Shown one piece after another: positions 38,590 to 52,700 of a DNA stretch of 64,000 bases. How positions within the stretch are numbered: the first letter of the stretch is position 1; each line of letters begins with the position of its first letter. A program made the position numbers and the translations under genes. Below the pieces are notes generated by a model. It was not told where the DNA came from. It saw only the letters and a program-made list of their open reading frames with translations, and did no database searches. The DNA is from Arenicola marina (lineage: Eukaryota; Annelida; Polychaeta; Arenicolidae): NCBI GenBank assembly GCA_964019135.1, contig OZ025248.1:45749670-45813669 (forward strand), read 5' to 3'.

Positions 38590-40560
38590 ACCGGCACCAC
38601 AGGGAGGGGTGTGGGTGACTTCATCCTGATACCAGCACCACAGGGCGGGGGTGGGTGTCTCTATCCTGATACCATCACCACAGGGCGGAGGTGTGTTTCT
38701 CCTTCCTGATACCGGCACCACAGGGAGGGGTGTGGGGGACTTCATCCTGATACCAGCACCACAGGGCGGGGGTGGGTGTCTCTATCCTGATACCATCACC
38801 ACAGGGCGGGGGTGTGTTTCTCCTTCCTGATACCGGCACCACAGGGAGGGGTGTGGGTGACTTCATCCTGATACCAGCACCACAGGGCGGGGGTGTGTTT
38901 CTCCATCCTGATACCATCACCACAGGGCGGGGGTGTGTTTCTCCATCCTGATACCGGCACCACAGGGCGGAGGTGTGTTTCTCCATCCTGATACCAGCAC
39001 CACAGGGCGGGGGTGTGTTTCTCCATCCTGATACCGGCACCACAGGGCGGGGGTGTGTTTCTCCATCCTGATACCGGCACCACAGGGCGGGGGTGTGTTT
39101 CTCCATCCTGATACCAGCACCACAGGGCGGGGGTGTGTTTCTCCATCCTGATACCAGCACCACAGGGCGGGGGTGTGTTTCTCCATCCTGATACCAGCAC
39201 CACAGGGCGGGGGTGTGTTTCTCCATCCTGATACCGGCACCACAGGGCGGAGGTGTGTTTCTCCATCCTGATACCAGCACCACAGGGCGGGGGTGTGTTT
39301 CGCCATCCTGATACCGGCACCACAGGGCGGGGGTGTGTTTCTCCATCCTGATACCAGCACCACAGGGCGGGGGTGTGTTTCTCCATCCTGATACCAGCAC
39401 CACAGGGCGGGGGTGTGTTTCTCCATCCTGATACCAGCACCACAGAGCGGAGGTGTGTTTCTCCATCCTGATACCAGCACCACAGAGCGGAGGTGTGTTT
39501 CTCCATCCTGATACCAGCACCACAGAGCGGAGGTGTGTTTCTCCATCCTGATACCAGCACCACAGGGCGGGGGTGTGTTTCTCCATCCTGATACCAGCAC
39601 CACAGAGCGGAGGTGTGTTTCTCCATCCTGATACCAGCACCACAGGGCGGGGGTGTGTTTCTCCATCCTGATACCGGCACCACAGGGCGGAGGTGTGTTT
39701 CTCCATCCTGATACCAGCACCACAGGGCGGGGGTGTGTTTCTCCATCCTGATACCGGCACCACAGGGCGGGGGTGTGTTTCTCCATCCTGATACCAGCAC
39801 CACAGGGCGGGGGTGTGTTTCTCCATCCTGATACCAGCACCACAGGGCGGGGGTGTGTTTCTCCATCCTGATACCAGCACCACAGAGCGGAGGTGTGTTT
39901 CTCCATCCTGATACCAGCACCACAGGGCGGGGGTGTGTTTCTCCATCCTGATACCAGCACCACAGGGCGGGGGTGTGTTTCTCCATCCTGATACCAGCAC
40001 CACAGAGCGGAGGTGCGTTTCTCCATCCTGATACCAGCACCACAGGGCGGGGGTGTGTTTCTCCATCCTGATACCAGCACCACAGGGCGGGGGTGTGTTT
40101 CTCCATCCTGATACCAGCACCACAGGGCGGGGGTGTGTTTCTCCATCCTGATACCAGCACCACAGAGCGGAGGTGTGTTTCTCCATCCTGATACCAGCAC
40201 CACAGGGCGGGGGTGTGTTTCTCCATCCTGATACCAGCACCACAGGGCGGGGGTGTGTTTCTCCATCCTGATACCAGCACCACAGGGCGGGGGTGTGTTT
40301 CTCCTTCCTGATACCGGCACCACAGGGCGGGGGTGTGTTTCTCCATCCTGATACCAGCACCACAGGGCGGGGGTGTGTTTCTCCATCCTGATACCAGCAC
40401 CACAGGGCGGGGGTGTGTTTCTCCATCCTGATACCAGCACCACAGGGCGGGGGTGTGTTTCTCCATCCTGATACCAGCACCACAGGGCGGGGGTGTGTTT
40501 CTCCATCCTGATACCAGCACCACAGGGCGGGGGTGTGTTTCTCCATCCTGATACCAGCAC
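38590..40560 (+). repeat. Type B block, regular 40-bp units
   Basis: About 48 units of exactly 40 bp for most of its length, reading GCGGGGGTGTGTTTCTCCAT then CCTGATACCAGCACCACAGG. Sparse variants (AGAGCGGAGG for AGGGCGGGGG, CCGGCACC for CCAGCACC) mark sub-groups. The constant length contrasts with the variable type A units, because the G-run here is a short fixed five. Confidence 0.93.
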
Positions 40561-40564
40561 CACA

Positions 40565-43500
40565 AGGCGGGGGTGTGGGGGACTTCATACTGATACCATC
40601 ACCACAGGGCGGGGGTGTGTTTCTCCATCCTGATACCAGCACCACAGGGCGGGGGTGTGTTTCTCCTTCCTGATACCGGCACCACAGGGAGGGGTGTGGG
40701 GGACTTCATACTGATACCATCACCACAGGGCGGGGGTGTGTTTCTCCTTCCTGATACCAGCACCACAGGGCGGGGGTGTGTTTCTCCTTCCTGATACCGG
40801 CACCACAGGGAGGGGTGTGGGGGACTTCATACTGATACCATCACCACAGGGCGGGGGTGTGTTTCTCCTTCCTGATACCGGCACCACAGGGCGGGGGTGT
40901 GTTTCTCCATCCTGATACCGGCACCACAGGGCGGGGGTGTGGGGGACTTCATACTGATACCATCACCACAGGGCGGGGGTGTGTTTCTCCATCCTGATAC
41001 CAGCACCACAGGGCGGGAAGTGGGGGTGGGGGTCTCCTTCCTGATACCAGCACCACAGGACGGGAAGTGGGGGGGGGTCTCCTTCCTGATACCAGCGCCA
41101 CAGGGCGGGAAGTGGGGGGGGGGGGTCTCCTTCCTGATACCAGCACCACAGGACGGGAAGTGGGGGGGGGTCTCCTTCCTGATACCAGCACCACAGGGCG
41201 GGAAGTGGGGGGGGTCTCCTTCCTGATACCAGCACAACAGGGCGGGAAGTGGGGGGGGGGGTCTCCTTCCTGATACCAGCACCACAGGACGGGAAGTGGG
41301 GGGGGGGGTCTCCTTCCTGATACCGGCACCACAGGACGGGAAGTGGGGGGGGTCTCCTTCGTGATACCAGCGCCACAGGGCGGGAAGTGGTGGGGGGGTC
41401 TCCTTCCTGATACCAGCACAACAGGACGGGAAGTGGGGGGGGGGTCTCCTTCCTGATACCAGCACCACAGGGCGGGAAGTGGGGGGGGGGTCTCCTTCCT
41501 GATAGCAGCACAACAGGGCGGGAAGTGGGGGGGGTCTCCTTCCTGATACCAGCACCACAGGACGGGAAGTGGGGGGGGGTCTCCTTCCCGATACCGGCAC
41601 CACAGGACGGGAAGTGGGGGGGGGTCTCCTTCCTGATACCAGCACCACAGGACGGGAAGTGGGGGGGGGGTCTCCTTCCTGATACCAGCACAACAGGGCG
41701 GGAAGTGGGGGGGGGTCTCCTTCTTGATACCAGCACCACAGGACGGGAAGTGGGGGGGGGGGTCTCCTTCCTGATACCGGCACCACAGGACGGGAAGTGG
41801 GGGGGGGTCTCCTTCCTGATACCAGCACCACAGGACGGGAAGTGGGGGGGGGTCTCCTTCCTGATACCAGCGCCACAGGACGGGAAGTGGGGGGGGAGGT
41901 CTCCTTCCTGATACCAGCACCACAGGGCGGGAAGTGGGGGGGGGTCTCCTTCCTGATACCAGCACCACAGGACGGGAAGTGGGGGGGGGTCTCCTTCCTG
42001 ATACCAGCGCCACAGGGCGGGAAGTGGGGGTTGGGGTCTCCTTCCTGATACCAGCGCCACAGGGCGGGAAGTGGGGGGGGGTCTCCTTCCTGATACCGGC
42101 ACCACAGGGCGGGAAGTGGGGGGGGGGGTCTCCTTCCTGATACCAGCACCACAGGACGGGAAGTGTGGGGGGGGTCTCCTTCCTGATACCAGCGCCACAG
42201 GACGGGAAGTGGGGGGGGGTCTCCTTCCTGATACCATCACCACAGGGCGGGAAGTGGGGGGGGGGTCTCCTTCCTGATACCAGCACCACAGGGCGGGAAG
42301 TGGGGGGGGTCTCTTTCCTGATACCAGCACCACAGGGCGGGAAGTGGGGGGGGGGTCTCCTTCCTGATACCGGCACCACAGGACGGGAAGTGGGGGGGGG
42401 GGGTCTCCTTCCTGATACCAGCGCCACAGGACGGGAAGTGGGGGGGGGTCTCCTTCCTGATACCGGCACCACAGGGCGGGAAGTGGGGGGTGGGGTCTCC
42501 TTCCTGATACCGGCACCACAGGGCGGGAAGTGGGGGGGGGGTCTCCTTCCTGATACCAGCACCACAGGGCGGGAAGTGGGGGTGGGGGTCTCCTTCCTGA
42601 TACCAGCACCACAGGGCGGGGGTGTGTTTCTCCATCCTGATACCAGCACCACAAGGCGGGGGTGTGGGGGACTTCATACTGATACCATCACCACAGGGCG
42701 GGGGTGTGTTTCTCCATCCTGATACCAGCACCACAGGGCGGGGGTGTGTTTCTCCTTCCTGATACCGGCACCACAGGGAGGGGTGTGGGGGACTTCATAC
42801 TGATACCATCACCACAGGGCGGGGGTGTGTTTCTCCTTCCTGATACCAGCACCACAGGGCGGGGGTGTGTTTCTCCTTCCTGATACCGGCACCACAGGGA
42901 GGGGTGTGGGGGACTTCATACTGATACCATCACCACAGGGCGGGGGTGTGTTTCTCCTTCCTGATACCGGCACCACAGGGCGGGGGTGTGTTTCTCCATC
43001 CTGATACCGGCACCACAGGGCGGGGGTGTGGGGGACTTCATACTGATACCATCACCACAGGGCGGGGGTGTGTTTCTCCATCCTGATACCAGCACCACAG
43101 GGCGGGAAGTGGGGGTGGGGGTCTCCTTCCTGATACCAGCACCACAGGACGGGAAGTGGGGGGGGGTCTCCTTCCTGATACCAGCGCCACAGGGCGGGAA
43201 GTGGGGGGGGGGGTCTCCTTCCTGATACCAGCACCACAGGACGGGAAGTGGGGGGGGGGTCTCCTTCCTGATACCAGCACCACAGGGCGGGAAGTGGGGG
43301 GGGTCTCCTTCCTGATACCAGCACAACAGGGCGGGAAGTGGGGGGGGGGGGTCTCCTTCCTGATACCAGCACCACAGGACGGGAAGTGGGGGGGGGGGGT
43401 CTCCTTCCTGATACCGGCACCACAGGACGGGAAGTGGGGGGGGTCTCCTTCGTGATACCAGCGCCACAGGGCGGGAAGTGGTGGGGGGGTCTCCTTCCTG

Positions 43501-44700
43501 ATACCAGCACAACAGGACGGGAAGTGGGGGGGGGGGTCTCCTTCCTGATACCAGCACCACAGGGCGGGAAGTGGGGGGGGGGTCTCCTTCCTGATAGCAG
43601 CACAACAGGGCGGGAAGTGGGGGGGGTCTCCTTCCTGATACCAGCACCACAGGACGGGAAGTGGGGGGGGGTCTCCTTCCCGATACCGGCACCACAGGAC
43701 GGGAAGTGGGGGGGGGTCTCCTTCCTGATACCAGCACCACAGGACGGGAAGTGGGGGGGGGGGTCTCCTTCCTGATACCAGCACAACAGGGCGGGAAGTG
43801 GGGGGGGGGTCTCCTTCTTGATACCAGCACCACAGGACGGGAAGTGGGGGGGGGGTCTCCTTCCTGATACCGGCACCACAGGACGGGAAGTGGGGGGGGG
43901 TCTCCTTCCTGATACCAGCACCACAGGACGGGAAGTGGGGGGGGGTCTCCTTCCTGATACCAGCGCCACAGGACGGGAAGTGGGGGGGGAGGTCTCCTTC
44001 CTGATACCAGCACCACAGGGCGGGAAGTGGGGGGGGTCTCCTTCCTGATACCAGCACCACAGGACGGGAAGTGGGGGGGGGTCTCCTTCCTGATACCAGC
44101 GCCACAGGGCGGGAAGTGGGGGTTGGGGTCTCCTTCCTGATACCAGCGCCACAGGGCGGGAAGTGGGGGGGGGGTCTCCTTCCTGATACCGGCACCACAG
44201 GGCGGGAAGTGGGGGGGGGGGTCTCCTTCCTGATACCAGCACCACAGGACGGGAAGTGTGGGGGGGGTCTCCTTCCTGATACCAGCGCCACAGGACGGGA
44301 AGTGGGGGGGGGTCTCCTTCCTGATACCATCACCACAGGGCGGGAAGTGGGGGGGGGGTCTCCTTCCTGATACCAGCACCACAGGGCGGGAAGTGGGGGG
44401 GGTCTCTTTCCTGATACCAGCACCACAGGGCGGGAAGTGGGGGGGGGGGTCTCCTTCCTGATACCGGCACCACAGGACGGGAAGTGGGGGGGGGGGTCTC
44501 CTTCCTGATACCAGCGCCACAGGACGGGAAGTGGGGGGGGGTCTCCTTCCTGATACCGGCACCACAGGGCGGGAAGTGGGGGGTGGGGTCTCCTTCCTGA
44601 TACCGGCACCACAGGGCGGGAAGTGGGGGGGGGGTCTCCTTCCTGATACCAGCACCACAGGGCGGGAAGTGGGGGTGGGGGTCTCCTTCCTGATACCAGC
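40565..44700 (+). repeat. 2089-bp tandem segmental duplication inside the array
   Basis: The order of D, B and A units from about 40.57 to 42.65 kb is repeated from about 42.65 to 44.7 kb at an offset of 2089 bp. Rare variants are shared in the same order, for example TCCTTCGTGATACC, AAGTGGTGGGGGGG, CTGATAGCAGCACAAC and TCCTTCCCGATACC. This points to one recent duplication of about 2.1 kb. Confidence 0.85.
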
Positions 44701-47700
44701 ACAACAGGGCGGGAAGTGGGGGGGGGGGTCTCCTTCCTGATACCAGCGCCACAGGACGGGAAGTGGGGGGGAGGTCTCCTTCCTGATACCAGCACCACAG
44801 GGCGGGAAGTGGGGGTGGGGGTCTCCTTCCTGATACCAGCGCCACAGGACGGGAAGTGGGGGGGGGGGTCTCCTTCCTGATACCAGCACCACAGGACGGG
44901 AAGTGGGGGGGAGGTCTCCTTCCTGATACCAGCACCACAGGGCGGGAAGTGGGGGGGGGGTCTCCTTCCTGATACCAGCACAACAGGGCGGGAAGTGGGG
45001 GGGGGGTCTCCTTCCTGATACCAGCACCACAGGTCGGGAAATGGGGGGGGGGTTTCCTTCCTGATACCGGCACCACAGGGAGGGGTGTGGGTGACTTCAT
45101 CCTGATACCAGCACCACAGGGCGGGGGTGGGTGTCTCTATCCTGATACCATCACAATAGGGCGGGGGTGGGTGTTTAAATCGTGATACCATCATCACATT
45201 GTGGAGGTGGGTGTCAAGAACCTGATACCGGCACCACAGGGCGGGGGTGGGTGTCTCTATCCTGATACCATCACCATAGGGCGGGGGTGGGTGTCTAAAT
45301 CGTGATACCATCATCACATTGTGGGGGTGGGTGTCAAGAACCTGATACCGGCACCACAGGGCGGGGGTGGGTGTCTCCTTCCTGATACCAGCACCACAGG
45401 GCGGGAAGTGGGGGGGGGGGTCTCCTTCCTGATACCAGCACCACAGGGCGGGAAGTGGGGGGGGGCGGTCTCCTTCCTGATACCAGCACCACAGGGCGGG
45501 AAGTGGGGGGGGGGTCTCCTTCCTGATACCAGCACCACAGGGCGGGAAGTGGGGGGGGGGTCTCCTTCCTGATACCAGCACAACAGGGCGGGAAGTGGGG
45601 GGGGGTCTCCTTCCTGATACCAGCGCCACAGGACGGGAAGTGGGGGTGGGGGTCTCCTTCCTGATACCAGCACAACAGGGCGGGAAGTGGGGGTGGGGGT
45701 CTCCTTCCTGATACCAGCACCACAGGGCGGGAAGTGGGGGTGGGGGTCTCCTTCCTGATACCAGCACAACAGGGCGGGAAGTGGGGTGGGGGTCTCCTTC
45801 CTGATACCAGCGCCACAGGACGGGAAGTGGGGGGGGGGGTCTCCTTCCTGATACCAGCGCCACAGGACGGGAAGTGGGGGGGGGTCTCCTTCCTGATACC
45901 AGCACCACAGGGCGGGAAGTGGGGGTGGGGGTCTCCTTCCTGATACCAGCGCCACAGGACGGGAAGTGGGGGGGGGGTCTCCTTCCTGATACCAGCACAA
46001 CAGGGCGGGAAGTGGGGGGGGGGGGGTCTCCTTCCTGATACCAGCACCACAGGACGGGAAGTGGGGGGGAGGTCTCCTTCCTGATACCAGCACCACAGGG
46101 CGGGAAGTGGGGGGGGGGTCTCCTTCCTGATACCAGCACCACAGGGCGGGAAGTGGGGGGGGGGTCTCCTTCCTGATACCAGCACAACAGGGCGGGAAGT
46201 GGGGGGGGGTCTCCTTCCTGATACCAGCGCCACAGGACGGGAAGTGGGGGTGGGGGTCTCCTTCCTGATACCAGCACAACAGGGCGGGAAGTGGGGGTGG
46301 GGGTCTCCTTCCTGATACCAGCACCACAGGGCGGGAAGTGGGGGTGGGGGTCTCCTTCCTGATACCAGCACAACAGGGCGGGAAGTGGGATGGGGGTCTC
46401 CTTCCTGATACCAGCGCCACAGGACGGGAAGTGGGGGGGGGGGTCTCCTTCCTGATACCAGCGCCACAGGACGGGAAGTGGGGGGGGGTCTCCTTCCTGA
46501 TACCAGCACCACAGGGCGGGAAGTGGGGGTGGGGGTCTCCTTCCTGATACCAGCGCCACAGGACGGGAAGTGGGGGGGGGGTCTCCTTCCTGATACCAGC
46601 ACAACAGGGCGGGAAGTGGGCGGGGGGGTCTCCTTCCTGATACCAGCACCACAGGACGGGAAGTGGGGGGGAGGTCTCCTTCCTGATACCAGCACCACAG
46701 GGCGGGAAGTGGGGGGGGGGTCTCCTTCCTGATACCAGCACAACAGGGCGGGAAGTGGGGGGGGGTCTCCTTCCTGATACCAGCACCACAGGACGGGAAG
46801 TGGGGGGGGTCTCCTTCCTGATACCAGCACCACAGGACGGGAAGTGGGGGGGAGGTCTCCTTCCTGATACCAGCACCACAGGTCGGGAAGTGGGGGGGGT
46901 TTCCTTCCTGATACCGGCACCACAGGGAGGGGTGTGGGTGACTTCATCCTGATACCAGCACCACAGGGCGGGGGTGGGTGTCTCTATCCTGATACCATCA
47001 CCATAGGGCGGGGGTGGGTGTCTAAATCGTGATACCATCATCACATTGTGGAGGTGGGTGTCAAGAACCTGATACCGGCACCACATTGCGGGGGTGGGTG
47101 TCTCTATCCTGATACCATCACCATAGGGCGGGGGTGGGTGTCTAAATCGTGATACCATCATCACATTGTGGGGGTGGGTGTCAAGAACCTGATACCGGCA
47201 CCACAGGGCGGGGGTGGGTGTCTCCTTCCTGATACCAGCACCACAGGGCGGGAAGTGGGGGGGGGGTCTCCTTCCTGATACCAGCACCACAGGGCGGGAA
47301 GTGGGGGGGTGGGGCGGTCTCCTTCCTGATACCAGCACCACAGGGCGGGAAGTGGGGGGGGGGTCTCCTTCCTGATACCAGCACCACAGGGCGGGAAGTG
47401 GGGGGGGGTCTCCTTCCTGATACCAGCACAACAGGGCGGGAAGTGGGGGGGGGTCTCCTTCCTGATACCAGCGCCACAGGACGGGAAGTGGGGGTGGGGG
47501 TCTCCTTCCTGATACCAGCACAACAGGGCGGGAAGTGGGGGTGGGGGTCTCCTTCCTGATACCAGCACCACAGGGCGGGAAGTGGGGGTGGGGGTCTCCT
47601 TCCTGATACCAGCACAACAGGGCGGGAAGTGGGGTGGGGGTCTCCTTCCTGATACCAGCGCCACAGGACGGGAAGTGGGGGGGGGGTCTCCTTCCTGATA

Positions 47701-49789
47701 CCAGCGCCACAGGACGGGAAGTGGGGGGGGGTCTCCTTCCTGATACCAGCACCACAGGGCGGGAAGTGGGGGTGGGGGTCTCCTTCCTGATACCAGCGCC
47801 ACAGGACGGGAAGTGGGGGGGGGGTCTCCTTCCTGATACCAGCACAACAGGGCGGGAAGTGGGCGGGGGGGTCTCCTTCCTGATACCAGCACCACAGGAC
47901 GGGAAGTGGGGGGGAGGTCTCCTTCCTGATACCAGCACCACAGGGCGGGAAGTGGGGGGGGGGGGTCTCCTTCCTGATACCAGCACCACAGGGCATGAAG
48001 TGGGAGGGGGGGTCACCTTCCTGATACCAGCACCACAGGGCGGGAAGTGGGGGGGGGGTCTCCTTCCTGATACCAGCACCACAGGGCGGGAAGTGGGGGG
48101 GGGTCTCCTTCCTGATACCAGCACCACAGGACGGGAAGTGGGGGGGGGTCTCCTTCCTGATACCAGCACCACAGGACGGGAAGTGGGGGGGAGGTCTCCT
48201 TCCTGATACCAGCACCACAGGGCGGGAAGTGGGGGTGGGGGTCTCCTTCCTGATACCAGCGCCACAGGACGGGAAGTGGGGGGGGGGTCTCCTTCCTGAT
48301 ACCAGCACCACAGGACGGGAAGTGGGGGGGAGGTCTCCTTCCTGATACCAGCACCACAGGACGGGAAGTGGGGGGGAGGTCTCCTTCCTGATACCAGCAC
48401 CACAGGGCGGGAAGTGGGGGTGGGGGTCTCCTTCCTGATACCAGCGCCACAGGACGGGAAGTGGGGGGGGGGTCTCCTTCCTGATACCAGCACAACAGGG
48501 CGGGAAGTGGGGGGGGGGTCTCCTTCCTGATACCAGCGCCACAGGACGGGAAGTGGGGGGGAGGTCTCCTTCCTGATACCGGCACCACAGGGCGGGAAGT
48601 GGGGGGGGGTCTCCTTCCTGATACCAGCACCACAGGACGGGAAGTGGGGGGGAGGTCTCCTTCCTGATACCAGCACCACAGGGCGGGAAGTGGGGGTGGG
48701 GGTCTCCATCCTGATACCAGCACCACAAGGCGGGGGTGTGGGGGACTTCATACTGATACCATCACCACAGGGCGGGGGTGTGTTTCTCCATCCTGATACC
48801 AGCACCACAGGGCGGGGGTGTGTTTCTCCTTCCTGATACCGGCACCACAGGGAGGGGTGTGGGGGACTTCATACTGATACCATCACCACAGGGCGGGAAG
48901 TGGGGGGGGGGTCTCCTTCCTGATACCAGCACAACAGGGCGGGAAGTGGGCGGGGGGGTCTCCTTTCTGATACCAGCACCACAGGACGGGAAGTGGGGGG
49001 GAGGTCTCCTTCCTGATACCAGCACCACAGGGCGGGAAGTGGGGGGGGGGGGTCTCCTTCCTGATACCAGCACCACAGGGCATGAAGTGGGAGGGGGGGT
49101 CACCTTCCTGATACCAGCACCACAGGGCGGGAAGTGGGGGGGGGGGTCTCCTTCCTGATACCAGCACCACAGGGCGGGAAGTGGGGGGGGGTCTCCTTCC
49201 TGATACCAGCACCACAGGACGGGAAGTGGGGGGGGGTCTCCTTCCTGATACCAGCACCACAGGACGGGAAGTGGGGGGGAGGTCTCCTTCCTGATACCAG
49301 CACCACAGGGCGGGAAGTGGGGGTGGGGGTCTCCTTCCTGATACCAGCGCCACAGGACGGGAAGTGGGGGGGGGGGTCTCCTTCCTGATACCAGCACCAC
49401 AGGACGGGAAGTGGGGGGGAGGTCTCCTTCCTGATACCAGCACCACAGGACGGGAAGTGGGGGGGAGGTCTCCTTCCTGATACCAGCACCACAGGGCGGG
49501 AAGTGGGGGTGGGGGTCTCCTTCCTGATACCAGCGCCACAGGACGGGAAGTGGGGGGGGGGGTCTCCTTCCTGATACCAGCACAACAGGGCGGGAAGTGG
49601 GGGGGGGTCTCCTTCCTGATATCAGCGCCACAGGACGGGAAGTGGGGGGGAGGTCTCCTTCCTGATACCAGCACCACAGGGCGGGAAGTGGGGGGGGGTC
49701 TCCTTCCTGATACCAGCACCACAGGACGGGAAGTGGGGGGGAGGTCTCCTTCCTGATACCAGCACCACAGGGCGGGAAGTGGGGGTGGG

Positions 49790-52700
49790 GGTCTCCATCC
49801 TGATACCAGCACCACAAGGCGGGGGTGTGGGGGACTTCATACTGATACCATCACCACAGGGCGGGGGTGTGTTTCTCCATCCTGATACCAGCACCACAGG
49901 GCGGGGGTGTGTTTCTCCTTCCTGATACCGGCACCACAGGGAGGGGTGTGGGGGACTTCATACTGATACCATCACCACAGGGCGGGGGTGTGTTTCTCCT
50001 TCCTGATACCAGCACCACAGGGCGGGGGTGTGTTTCTCCTTCCTGATACCGGCACCACAGGGAGGGGTGTGGGGGACTTCATACTGATACCATCACCACA
50101 GGGCGGGGGTGTGTTTCTCCTTCCTGATACCGGCACCACAGGGCGGGGGTGTGTTTCTCCATCCTGATACCGGCACCACAGGGCGGGGGTGTGGGGGACT
50201 TCATACTGATACCATCACCACAGGGCGGGGGTGTGTTTCTCCATCCTGATACCAGCACCACAGGGCGGGGGTGTGTTTCTCCTTCCTGATACCGGCACCA
50301 CAGGGAGGGGTGTGGGGGACTTCATACTGATACCATCACCACAGGGCGGGGGTGTGTTTCTCCTTCCTGATACCGGCACCACAGGGCGGGGGTGTGTTTC
50401 TCCATCCTGATACCGGCACCACAGGGCGGGGGTGTGTTTCTCCATCCTGATACCGGCACCACAGGGCGGGGGTGTGTTTCTCCATCCTGATACCAGCACC
50501 ACAGGGCGGGGGTGTGTTTCTCCATCCTGATACCAGCACCACAGGGCGGGGGTGTGGGGGACTTCATACTGATACCATCACCACAGGGCGGGGGTGTGTT
50601 TCTCCATCCTGATACCATCACCACAGGGCGGGGGTGTGTTTCTCCATCCTAATACCGGCACCACAGGGCGGGGGTGTGTTTCTCCATCCTGATACCGGCA
50701 CCACAGGGCGGGGGTGTGTTTCTCCATCCTGATACCGGCACCACAGGGCGGGGGTGTGTTTCTCCATCCTGATACCAGCACCACAGGGCGGGGGTGTGTT
50801 TCTCCATCCTGATACCAGCACCACAGGGCGGGGGTGTGGGGGACTTCATACTGATACCATCACCACAGGGCGGGGGTGTGTTTCTCCATCCTGATACCAG
50901 CACCACAGGGCGGGGGTGTGTTTCTCCATCCTGATACCATCACCACAGGGCGGGGGTGTGTTTCTCCTTCCTGATACCGGCACCACAGGGAGGGGTGTGG
51001 GGGACTTCATACTGATACCATCACCACAGGGCGGGGGTGTGTTTCTCCATCCTGATACCAGCACCACAGGGCGGGGGTGTGTTTCTCCTTCCTGATACCG
51101 GCACCACAGGGAGGGGTGTGGGGGACTTCATACTGATACCATCACCACAGGGCGGGGGTGTGTTTCTCCATCCTGATACCGGCACCACAGGGAGGGGTGT
51201 GTTTCTCCATCCTGATACCGGCACCACAGGGCGGGGGTGTGTTTCTCCATCCTGATACCAGCACCACAGGGCGGGGGTGTGTTTCTCCTTCCTGATACCG
51301 GCACCACAGGGAGGGGTGTGGGGGACTTCATACTGATACCATCACCACAGGGCGGGGGTGTGTTTCTCCATCCTGATACCAGCACCACAGGGCGGGGGTG
51401 TGTTTCTCCATCCTGATACCATCACCACAGGGCGGGGGTGTGTTTCTCCTTCCTGATACCGGCACCACAGGGAGGGGTGTGGGGGACTTCATACTGATAC
51501 CATCACCACAGGGCGGGGGTGTGTTTCTCCATCCTGATACCAGCACCACAGGGCGGGGGTGTGTTTCTCCTTCCTGATACCGGCACCACAGGGAGGGGTG
51601 TGGGGGACTTCATACTGATACCATCACCACAGGGCGGGGGTGTGTTTCTCCTTCCTGATACCGGCACCACAGGGCGGGGGTGTGTTTCTCCATCCTGATA
51701 CCGGCACCACAGGGCGGGGGTGTGGGGGACTTCATACTGATACCATCACCACAGGGCGGGGGTGTGTTTCTCCATCCTGATACCAGCACCACAGGGAGGG
51801 GTGTGGGGGACTTCATACTGATACCATCACCACAGGGCGGGGGTGTGTTTCTCCATCCTGATACCAGCACCACAGGGCGGGGGTGTGTTTCTCCTTCCTG
51901 ATACCGGCACCACAGGGAGGGGTGTGGGGGACTTCATACTGATACCATCACCACAGGGCGGGGGTGTGTTTCTCCATCCTGATACCAGCACCACAGGGCG
52001 GGGGTGTGTTTCTCCATCCTGATACCAGCACCACAGGGCGGGGGTGTGTTTCTCCTTCCTGATACCGGCACCACAGGGAGGGGTGTGGGGGACTTCATAC
52101 TGATACCATCACCACAGGGCGGGGGTGTGTTTCTCCTTCCTGATACCGGCACCACAGGGCGGGGGTGTGTTTCTCCATCCTGATACCGGCACCACAGGGC
52201 GGGGGTGTGTTTCTCCATCCTGATACCGGCACCACAGGGCGGGGGTGTGTTTCTCCATCCTGATACCGGCACCACAGGGCGGGGGTGTGTTTCTCCATCC
52301 TGATACCGGCACCACAGGGCGGGGGTGTGTTTCTCCATCCTGATACCGGCACCACAGGGCGGGGGTGTGTTTCTCCATCCTGATACCGGCACCACAGGGC
52401 GGGGGTGTGTTTCTCCATCCTGATACCGGCACCACAGGGCGGGGGTGTGTTTCTCCATCCTGATACCGGCACCACAGGGCGGGGGTGTGTTTCTCCATCC
52501 TGATACCGGCACCACAGGGCGGGTGTGTGTTTCTCCATCCTGATACCGGCACCACAGGGCGGGGGTGTGTTTCTCCATCCTGATACCGGCACCACAGGGC
52601 GGGGGTGTGTTTCTCCATCCTGATACCAGCACCACAGGGCAGGGGTGTGTTTCTCCATCCTGATACCAGCACCACAGGGCGGGGGTGTGTTTCTCCATCC

